A stretch of DNA of 64,000 nucleotides, taken from NCBI GenBank assembly GCA_003344405.1, contig NOWV01000248.1:1-64000 (forward strand), in the 5' to 3' direction. A program made the translations under genes and the position numbers. The stretch's first letter is position 1, and each line of letters starts with the position of its first letter. Positions 38,701 to 50,700 of this stretch are shown here, one piece after another. Source of the DNA: Trichoplax sp. H2. Taxonomy: Eukaryota; Placozoa; Uniplacotomia; Trichoplacea. The notes below the pieces were generated by a model. That model did not search any database. It saw only the letters and a list, made by a program, of their open reading frames with translations, and had not been told where the DNA came from.

Positions 38701-41700
38701 GGACATTAAGTAATAATAAATTTACTGAAATTAACTTCAAACAATTTCCAAATATTAAAACTGCTTTCTTGTAAGTATTATTGCTTACAAGACATAATTG
38801 CTATTTTTGTCCAACTCTTTGCCGAAATGAGATAAAAATTTTTTGTTATATTAAATGGTTTTGTCAGTGTAAAGTATGAATCTGAGCTCTTAGATAAGAT
38901 TTTTAGTATATAAATCTTAAAATAAATAAAAATTTGAATGCTTTAATCGGACTCTTTGGCATTAATGATATTATCGTATCCAAATAATTTAGAGATGGTC
39001 TATTTAGTTACTAAAAAACTTATAGATTCAGCAATAATAATATCAAAATATATATCTTCTTTTTAAACTAGGGATTTAAGTTGGAATTACATAACTCATA
39101 TCCGTAACTTTGTCTTTATGCCGGCGTTAAACAAACTGTAAGTAATTTACAACAGCTATCTAGAATTGATAAATTTTAAATTTGCCTAAGCAATTAATAA
39201 ATGTTATTTATCATTTTAAGTTAAAGTAGTTATTTGTTGGAATACTTAGTACAACAGCTCAATAACTAGGATAATCAAACTTAATTTTTATTATTATCAA
39301 ATTTGTAAGGGATATATCTGCGAATCGATTAGATTCTAACTCAGTTTTGAATTTGGCAAATTTAACTGGTTTAGAAACAATGTAAGCATACTGTGACTCC
39401 TTCAATATAGGCATATACCATATCCTACTAAAACCATTATATTCAGTTATGTTTCTCTATTTTCTGCGCTCTGGAAAATATTGCAGCACGCTTCATGTAT
39501 TGTATCATTTTTGCTTGATAGAGTTTTAAGCCAAAACCAGATTAAAATCATATCGGATTCTTACTTTCATCATTTGGGAACTTTGTCAAGATTGACCACT
39601 ATGTAGGTTAAAAGTTAATCGAACTGCAATCCGATTTAGGATATAACTGTATTATATCCTACCTTACCATATAAATAATTAAACTATGAAATCAGAATTC
39701 CATAATGAAAATACTAATTGCTGTCTTGAGAAAAATGGTCGTATCTGTCTCAAGTTTGTATTACTCTGAGCCATAGTATACGATTGCCACAACCTCATTT
39801 GCAACTCAAGAAATCTTCTTTTACTACGTAAACTTTCCTAGCTCCACTACGAATATTGTATAATTACTATATATATATATACACTATCAGTTATCATACA
39901 TTAGGCACTTCTACTCAAGTAACTTCGCTATGCTTAGTAGATATTCCCTATTCGTATACCGAAGCAAAGTCTACAAGAACACAGTATAGGACATACGTAG
40001 AAAAGAATTAACTTATTTTTCTCTCTCTTTGCCTATTTACAATATGCTTATGTACTTTCTAAAATTCACAAATAAATTACATTGACATATCTACAATGTC
40101 AATTATCACAATATATTTACACAAAGTATTCATTATCACTAAACTTTAATGCTAAATATCAATTATCACAATATCTTAACACGAAATATCCTATTTTTCT
40201 CGTCACAACTATGATATCGTCACAGAGACCAACAAGAATTTTAGAATCTTTTCCCTTTCATAAAATTTAAGTACAGTACCAGAAATATTAGTGAACCAGA
40301 ATCACTAAAACTCTATGATTAGCAACTACAACAATAGATCTGAAAATAAATAGAGTTTTAGATTGACTTAAGATGACATTACGAGCTCACGCCGATCATA
40401 AAGCTTTATAGACGGTAATTAGCATATCCATGTGTGGACGTATTTAGTACGGAAATGTCATGAATAATCGCTCATTTTTTTGTATTGTAATTAACAACAA
40501 CTAAAATTTCTTGTTAAGATCTGACACAACTATCTAAGTGGCATTAACTATCTAGAACTGCCCTCCTAGATAGACTTAAAAGAATAGTAGCTAGGTGTAC
40601 AACTTACTTTAGGTTACGACTTTATTTTATCAGTACTTTCCAGCAATCTAAAACAAAGAGAAAAGCAATAGCAACCAACTATAACTAGATTTTATACTTA
40701 GACTTAAAATAAGATAGCATAAAACAAGTGAACAACAGGCATTTAATCAAAGAAGTTTAACGTAGACGTAGCATTAGAAGCATGACAGATTGTAACTTAG
40801 TCAAACCGTATTATTAACTTAAGTACTATAAGAAATTATGATAAGTTAAAATACAGCTCTTAGTAAGAGCTAGGCAAGAATTTCTGCCTAACACGTATCT
40901 AATCTACTGCCATTTAATATTATTGACAGAATTCCTAGTACATCCACTTTATGATTCAATCGACATACATAAAGTATCTTAAATTATGGATATAACGGTA
41001 ACCCGGCATTGTCCGACAGACCGTTATAACCGATCAATAGAATACACGAATGGCACCGCACCAACTTACTACTGTAACTTACAAAACAAATCTTTTTTGA
41101 TTTAGCGTACAGTGTACATTCTCTTATAAAGCTAATATAAGGTATATGTACTTACAATAAGTTGCTGAAACTGTAAATAATATGCTACATGATCAGTATA
41201 AAAGAACTACTGTAACACAATCTTAATATTGGAAACGTAGTTCCGTAACAATATCACAGTATTTTTATCGATAAATATTGGACAAGTTTTCACTCAGCCT
41301 TACTATGTGAATTTTAAGTACAGATCTATGATACCTTCGAAAAAAGGGCCTTAAATTAGCAATACTAAGATGAGTACAGAATGATCACTCTAAAGTTATA
41401 TATAATACGCTAAGGGTAATAAAATTAAAGTTATGGCATTAAAATCAGCTCAATATTTGATATATATTGTAGCCCACTTAAGCAGCTATTACTGATATTA
41501 ACTGCCTTAATACGATACAGAGAATAAATTAAAACTAAATATATGCTATCATCTATTGAAATACTCATAAAAGTAAGGTAATGGTATTGATGATCTAAAT
41601 GATTTACTTCGCTAAGATTAGCATTATTTATTTGACATAAATTAGACAGCAAACTTATTATCTTTTTAATTGATTTATTCTAGATTTTTAGACCACAATT

Positions 41701-44700
41701 GGATGCAGCGTATTGCTAAAGGAGCTTTTAAACATCTTGGTTTGACTAATTTGTTAGTATCTAAATACAAATTAAATTGCATACAATAGAAATGCAATCT
41801 ACTGGTTAAATACCAGAACCTATTCGCAATAAGACATTTATTAGCAAAATATAACGTCTACGTGAGGTTTCTTTGGCTTTTAAATATTTTTCAGGCATCT
41901 AAGTCACAACAATCTAATTCACATTGATTTCTTAAGATCAACAAAACATCTGAAGAAACTGTAAGTAGTAGTCATAAATTAAAAAGCTATGTAGTCTAGA
42001 TCTTCCATGACACTCTGAGTTTACCCGTAGCATTAATCATTCTAATCAAAATCTGCTTACTAACTACGTATATGTTACGGAGCCATGCTCCGAAATATTA
42101 ATTGCTATGTTAATTACAATATCTCATTTAAATTATTGTTTGCTCCAGTAGCTTATTAGATATTAATATTTATTAATAAGCACTTGTTATTGCCACGGTA
42201 TCAGAAAGTTAAATATTGTTGACGTGTCAGAGCTAACACGCTTAGTTAGTAAACGTTAATTAATAACACCTTAAGTATAAGATCAATTACTTTGCAGAGC
42301 CTTGAGGCTCTAGTTGCTATATTAGGATATGTACACTGTAAGTTATCACAAAACAGCTTTGCAACAAGATAACGTATTGTACGATCAATAAGTCAATTCC
42401 TTGAACCACGTATCAAGGAATGATATCTGCACTATCACAAACACTTTTGCTCTACTAGCAGACTACATAAAGACTTAAACGTCTCGTATTTTACGTTAAA
42501 CACTAAGTTTGAGAATCCACTTTATTACACGATATACTACATTTGTATACTATTCCTCAATAGTTCATGAGTCATAGTTGATACAATTAACATTGGAATC
42601 ATTTACTGAACTAGATATTAATTTTAGCTACTGCTCCCTTAATGCAGACAATAGTATTTACGAATATAGACATGCAATGACTAATACAGAATAGCCAGAT
42701 TACGATATGTCCTATCACGGAATATTTCCATGATAATTTACAGTCTACCATAAGTAAATCACAAACACAATGATTGGAACTGTAAGCAGATGATTTGCAT
42801 TCCCTATTATAACTATTAATTTCAGTATGTGTATAATTGTTACAGTCATAAAAAGTCAGTGCTATATTAAAACACTGTATATCCAAATTAGAAGTTAACT
42901 AAATAAGGTTAGTCTAACAGAATTATCCTGGCATAGATATTTCTACTCTAATGCATTATATAGCACTGTCACAACAGTGTAAGTTGCTATATTAAGAATA
43001 TTCGCTAGTGTACTATCGGCGTTGGCCGAGACTATAAAAAAAGCCGAGCACTAGCTTAGCTTCTCAGTTCCAGTTAGTCATTTGCAGGATCTTTTAACTA
43101 TTATTGCTAAGAATATTCTTACGTTTTTCTTTAGTAAATTTTACGACTAAGGTAAATAAAGTGAAGTATTTAAACCTGTTACTCATTAGTAGCTTATTTG
43201 TGTAGCTGAGAGTTAGTTCAACTACGATAGGTCCCTAAGTTAGTTGGGAGCACGAGTACTAGTGAATTTAGTGTTTAAGATCCAGTTTCTTGTTACAAAG
43301 GAGATTTGTAACAGTATAGCAATCTTTTAAAATCTCCTTTATTAAATTAGGACTAATGTATTTTATAAAAAATTTTTTTAACAATAATTAAGCTATTGAT
43401 TTCTCCGCAATAATTTGATAACTTGCATTTAATTTCTTACGCTCGTATCTACTAGCTATTTAAATCATAATCGTATCGAAAAGCTTTTTAGAAAAAATAT
43501 TATGAAGCTAAAGCATTTGGAAATCTTGTGAGTTTTTATGTTAAGATCCAACAAGATATTATAAAATGCCAATAACGTCTCTAAGAGTCAATGCTTCTTA
43601 TACTAGTTCAACTAATCTTATGCAATATTGGCTTATCCATCTTTTTATATTTGAATAAAATAGAGATTTATGTCGAAATAAAATTAATCAAGTTGAGGCA
43701 AATTTGTTTAGTAATCTTCATAAGCTAAAGCACCTGTAAGTATTTCTCAAATGGAATATTGATTTCAAATAAGTTACATTTTATCACACAACCCTATAAA
43801 CACTACAGTATAGCTACATATTTTATGATGATACAATAGTTAATTTATGGAATAAATTTAAGAGTTGCGTTTTAATAAATGTCTTATTCATTTCCAGCAA
43901 TTTATCTAGTAACCATCTGATGCAACTTCCAACAGGTATTTTCAGTGGCCTTGAAAAGTTGAATACTCTGTAAGTTATGCTTACTACTTTGAAATAATTT
44001 CAATAAACTAGTTGCTAATGATCTGACTTGGCTAGATCATAATGCCTTTATGTTTCAAAGCTGTAGTTTTATTTATTCAAACATCATTTGCTGCAATTTC
44101 AATAATCAAGAATTAAAATCATAGCAATATTTTGGTTTTCATTTCTATTTAGAAAATTAGTAGGTTGTCAAATTGAAAATCTGACAAACCTATTCCCCAC
44201 TTCTATATCTGGATTAAAATATTTGTAAGACACTATGAATATGAAAAAGTGTATGGTGCAATATCTAGCCTTACTCTAATGGATAAATTTTATTTATGGT
44301 GGTATCGCAGATATTTGCAAGATAATATTATCGAACATATCAATATCGATACCTTTATCCACTTGAAAAAGCTAAGTGAATTGTGAGTATGATAAAGTGA
44401 TGGTGTAGACAATCAATTGGAACATTATAAATTGACTAGCTTACAGCATGTCGAAGCTAAGAATATTTATTTATTTTTGAAAGAATTGTGAATATGATAG
44501 ACAATGATGTAGACGATAGATCAGATCATGAATTGCTTTAATTTATAGCATTTCGAAGCTTAGAATATTTATTTTTTTAAAGAATTTTGAGTATGATAAG
44601 TAACGGTATACATAATAAATCTGAACATCATAATTTGCTCTGGCTTATAATATATCAAAGCTAAGAATACTTAATCTAATATACTTAGATATTTGGATAA

Positions 44701-47700
44701 TAACCGATTGATATCCAGTAGTGCTAAAATATTCACTCCACTTCGATGGCTAAAAGTATTGTATGTTTCAATTAGAGATATTGCTACTATTGGTAGTGAT
44801 AATGATATTTAACCTTTGTACCGTCATGTAATTTAGGTCCCTTAACAATAACGTCAAATTTGGTAATATCTCACTGAATTCTTTGAGGGATCTGAAAGCA
44901 TTGATGCATTTGTAAATATTAATTTCTTCTAAAATAGATATTTATGACTACGAATTTACTATAAATTTACTATATCTCAAGTAATATAAGCAGCATATCA
45001 AATTCAGAAATTTCACAAATTAGATATAGTTAACTTAATTGTACTCATAGGGTGAAAATATAAGATATTTTTAGAAGTTACAGGCAAGAGATGGTTTTGA
45101 ATCTATGAAGTTCACTATAATATGGTAATAAATCTCCTGATAAATATCTACATAGAAAAATTTCAAATGTTGGAAAAATCACAACCGAAAGAGGAACTCA
45201 TGGTATCTTTTCAAAGATAGAATCATTGTAAGTAGATTATGATTTCTTAATATGAAATCAAATATGAATTTATTTTTATTTATTTTGCCATTATTGTTGC
45301 CTGAAATTTAAGTTCACTGTTAAAAATCTTATCAAATCTTCCATCATTTCCACTAATTCAGGAAAGGCATTTAAATCGTTCAATAGACTACAGCTCGTTT
45401 TAAATATTTCGGCGATATTTCAAAAGCTCTTTTATAAATAAATATCGAAATAGCCCAAATATATTCAAATCAATGATTATTTCTGTAGAAGTAATTCCTA
45501 ATATGTAATCATTTAATATCTTTATTTAAAGATATGGGAATAGAAATACTGTCACGTTTCAATTACTGTAATTAATTTGCTATCTTTTATATTAAAAATG
45601 TGATTATTTCTTAAGAGTTATGGATAAATGAGCGGATATATACTAAAGCATACTTTGTTTTATTTGCAACTTTTACCAACAATGTTAGGGACATAAGTTA
45701 TAACAATTTGACAAGTAATTCTGGTTCTATGAATTTATTTATTTCGAAAGAACTCAGATCAATGTAAGTATCATAACAACATCTAATAAATTTAATAAAA
45801 TTTTATATATTCTTTAAGTCAGATTATGTCGTTAAAATCTTGCGTATGTGAACCTTATTTACTATAATATAGTTTTCTCTACACCTTGTTAAGAGGTCAG
45901 TTTGACGTAAATCAACAATTACTAGGAAATTTTGACGACAAATATTCTTTAATCACGATTGCTATTCTTGTTTATTTAAAAACTGATCAAAGATCTTTAA
46001 GAAAATTTAATTATAATCTATGATGTAATCTATTTCTATTTCATCTACAATGGACAGCAATATATCCGGAAATCAGTTGACAAAATTTCCAGATGGAATT
46101 GAAAAAATGCTGCATAAGAAATTACACCACCTGTGAGTAGAGTTTTATCTTTATGATACTATTTAATATGTAGTTGCTATGCACATCTTATCTGCTATGT
46201 TAACTATAGCATTCCTTCCTTAGTAACACCACTTAGTGTCTTATTATTGCGAACTAGGAATACTACTAACCTGCATTGAGAGGTTAAGATTGCTCTTCAA
46301 ATCCAAGTTACTGTAAATCGGAATAACAATCAGTTCATAGTCTTATATAGATATGATTAAGCATCGTGGCGCCTTCAATCTTGCTAGAAAATCATAATCT
46401 ACTTTATTGTCGGCGAAGCTATAGCTTGTTTAAATTTAGATACTTAAAAGTGACCTAACTGTACGAGTCACTTCGCCTTTTAGCAATTAACCAAATTAAT
46501 GTGTTTGAGAGTTTTCATTTGTACAGTAAGGATTCAATTCAATCTAATCTTATTATATTTACTGTACTAGTATTAAACCAATCAATTCCTAATCAAAGTT
46601 TGAAATACATTAGATTACATTATTAAGATTAGGGTTTGAAGCCCGTAAGAATTTTGTTACCCCTCTTCAATATTGAAATTATCCAGGTGTTCGTGTATTG
46701 CACTTGGGTATGAAAGCCTAAGTTGTAATACCTAATTGAGAGACTGCATTTTATCTAAGCTTAGAAGCTACACTTTCAATCTTGACATTGTTTGTGGTAA
46801 TACATGCAATCTAGTAAACTACTAGGTGGTTGCTATTTTAATCCATTTAATTCCAAATTAAGAATTGCTTAAATATCATTCATAAAGCACTACAGTTACA
46901 CTTCAGTAGACCGTAAACATTACTGGCATAATAGCATATATCAAACGTAACTACGAAGCCGCGTAAATTTTAAGATTCGTTCAGTATTAATTAATTAAGT
47001 AATACTCTAGTAATAAGTACAGAAAATATAATTTCATGATGCTTATGATTCTATTCATTAATCGATATAGATTGATTTTTAATTTCTTGAAATAATAAAA
47101 CAGTCGTGAGCTACCTTACCAAAGGCCTGGCTTGAACCTTCGCCGACATAATTTCCTTCTTTCTTCCAGTAATTTTTCTGATACAGGTATAAGTGTCGAA
47201 GAGATTGAGAACAACCTTAACGTGCAAATTTCAGATTGCCAAAACATGGATGAATCAGAAAGAATTCAAAATTCTTGTGATTTTACTTTGTAAGAAATGT
47301 AACTATAATCTTAAAATTAAGCCTTTACATATATGAATCAATATGTTAGCGTTGGATTGACATCACCAATTGAAAGTAATAATAAATTCAGTGTGCAAAT
47401 AAAATTATTAAAGTAAAATACTTAAAATCATACGATAATATACTGTTCAGAAACTTAGCCATTATAAATATATCCTCTTTTGCAGCGAATCTAATTACTT
47501 TAATGTGCTCATATTAGCGATTTCAGCAAGCTGAAATGGATAAAAATACCAAAAGTAATAAATCATTTCCGATTGCATCTGACCCATTTGTGAGTAATTA
47601 TAACTATTCTTAATAATTGTGTTGAATAGCCTTCTTTCAGTAACGAAAGCTAGTAATTATTGAAAAGTTATAACTTTCTATCGTTATTACAGGTATTTAA

Positions 47701-50700
47701 GCCATAATAACTTACAGCGTGTTGATATAAGCAATATCTTTCCTAGCAGCGACACGAGACTACGTCAACTGTACGTACATAGGCGTGTAATATCTTTAAT
47801 TATTAATCCCTTCCGATACTTTAACATTTTCTGCAGGCAAATTTTGCTAATAATTTATATCTTAAAGCATGAATTTCCAAATTTAGTAGTATAAATTACA
47901 GAAAATTTGTCGAAACTACCTCTGTAAATATTATTTTGCTTGTTAACAGCCTATTCTTAAATTCATAAATGACATTTTAGTTATTGTAGCAAATGCGCCT
48001 AAATATATTTCACCATTCCAAATTCACAACTTGAAATTTTACCGTTGAATTACTAAATGCTATTTCTAGTCAAAATCTCTTATTTAAGATACCGTATTTA
48101 TTTATAGTATCGATAGATAAAACTGGTTAACATTATAAGATGTAGATTTTTAAACTAAAAAAGAAGTAGTATCAATTATAAAGAAATTGTACGTTTTACT
48201 TTTGCTTGTAATTGTTGGTTGATATTGTCGTATAAATATGAATGTAAAAGGACATGTATTGCGATTGCACTATTAGCAGTTCAAATTCTTTCTCACTTTT
48301 TCTGGGTTTTAAGAGCATTAAATCATCACTGCTAAGCATATTAATAGTATTTTTATCAACTTTTAAAGATTTACATAAACTTTATAAAGGTATACGAATC
48401 AATTATAGTGGAAAAATTTTGATCTTAATTAGTCAAAATATTTACTCTGCCTGCTTTACAGAGACCTAAGTTATAACAAACTAAATTCCTTGACTAACAT
48501 TCAACGAATAACTTTTTCAAATTTAAATGTGCTGTAAGTTATTTATTATTAGGATCTTCTGTTATTGCATAAAAGGAAAGGCGAAAGTAAATACAGCTAA
48601 CGCTAAGTTGCTATATTATTGTAATATTTGGACTACCTTATGTTAGAGATGTATCCTACAACAATTTAAGCGACATATGTAGCATTTCATGGGTTGGCTT
48701 TGCTGAAAGCTTAAGGCAATTGTGAGTACTTCTAGGTATTTCGTTAAAGCAACTATGATAAGAATAATATAAATAGCACAGAAATAATACTGTAATCAAA
48801 TATCAACACCAATCTAACGCCTAGCTGGACATCAACACAAATGGCGGTGTACTAGAATCAAATATCTAGATGATTACTCCAATAATAGGCCAATGAGATA
48901 CCTGCATTAGGATTTAAAGCATACAGTTTCAATTTAAACAATCTTCCTCTCTTGTATTCCTAGACCTACTCTTAAACTTAGATATTCTTACATATTTATG
49001 CCAAAGTAATTAATGTGATTGCAGTAGTTAGTCAATGATCAATAAAAATTTTAGTCGTTGATTGCGAGCGATGATCATAATATGAAATGTAGCTCACAAA
49101 TACAAATATGAGGCGAAAAATAGTGAATCCTATATAATACTAACGTTTCTTTAAGATCAGGATTTCATTATTGCAGAAAATTTATCATTAATCAAACCTA
49201 AAGATTTACTCATTGCCTTACCTATAGAATACTATTAAATATTTTCGTTCAATTTTATACTATGATAAAGATATTTGGACCGAAACAATATTAACACACT
49301 AAAAGAGACTTGTTTTCAAGGATTAAATAAACTGTATTCGATGTAAGTTATGTTTGTAATATCGCTTATTACGTAGAGCAGATAGTGGAGATTAGCCTTT
49401 GCGTGTTCAATGCTTTAAATTGTGTTATAAATTTTAGAAGCCTTAAAGAAAATTCCATACCATATGTAGCAAAAGAAACATTTTATCGCGTACCAGGACT
49501 TATAAAATTGTAAGTAGCAACGTGCCGTAAACGGCTTCATGACGATATCTGTAATAAAGTAATACACCCTACCTTCATAGCTTAAGTTTTGAAAAAAATC
49601 GACTTTCAAATATTGCTATAGACGGTACTTTACTATTTCATTAAGATATGATACATGCTTTCAACAAATGGTATGTACTTCAATATTTCTGAAAATATAA
49701 CAAACTAGCTCTATCGCAAAATAACGAGCAAGCCATGTCTACAAATCTTCTCACTAAACCTTCTATCAGGGCACTGTTCTGTTTAAAGAAATATTTGAAA
49801 AAAATTATGCACATTGCTTAGTTTTTTGGTGCGCTATGTCAACAAGAATACGATTAGGTAATAAAAGTACTCTATCCATATCTTTTTTTCAGGCAAAGTT
49901 CCTTCACTAAAGTTGCCTATAGCTAAAATGTCGTTACAGTGGATTCTGCCTTATATAATTTTACCGTTATGGAAACTCGTGCGAATTTTGATCACACTCA
50001 TGTTCGCACATATTATCTAGAATATTTCTACTAATCCCAGACTGATTATTAGTTGTTGTAAAAAAACCTGTTCTTCTGATTGTAATTAAAGTGTAGTTCA
50101 CGCGAATAATTTTTTGAACAGCAGATTTTATTACTGGGAAAACTTCCTACAACAGCAGATCTTAGTAAAAAAGGACTAAGAGCAACCAACAATGACAGAA
50201 AAGTATAGCAGCTTAAATATGTTATCTAACTTGTTTATAACATGATAATTGCGAAAAACATAATTCAACGCTTACAGAACTTAGTATGAGAATAAAATTA
50301 TATGATTGGTATCATATTCTATGAAGCTGAAATTAACATACTTGAATTATCACAAACATTGCTTATATATAATTATTATAGTTAATGACCCAAGGTTTCG
50401 GTATTATTCTTAATTTAGGTCTAATTCACTTCTGCATAACATGTTGATAACAATAGCTTGTCTAACAGCTTCACTATAGTTGTGTATAATACATATGTCT
50501 TGCGTAGAAATGAAATTTCTGTATGTCAAGAAATATTAGCAATTCAGTGCAAGCAATGGAATTGTCGTACAAATTTGACAGAGAGAAAATTATATTAATC
50601 ATAGACTATTGTAACTTCTGACAAATCAAGATCTTAGCTGATTAATCCATAATGAATCTTTAATGCTGCCTATATCATCGAATTAAATAGACAGAATTAT

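Noticed and set aside
42301-42343. Possible LRR exon ending in CTGTAAGT
   Set aside because: It lies within the family F LTR, whose two halves and target-site duplication are readable; the GTAAGT belongs to the nested insertion's duplicated target.
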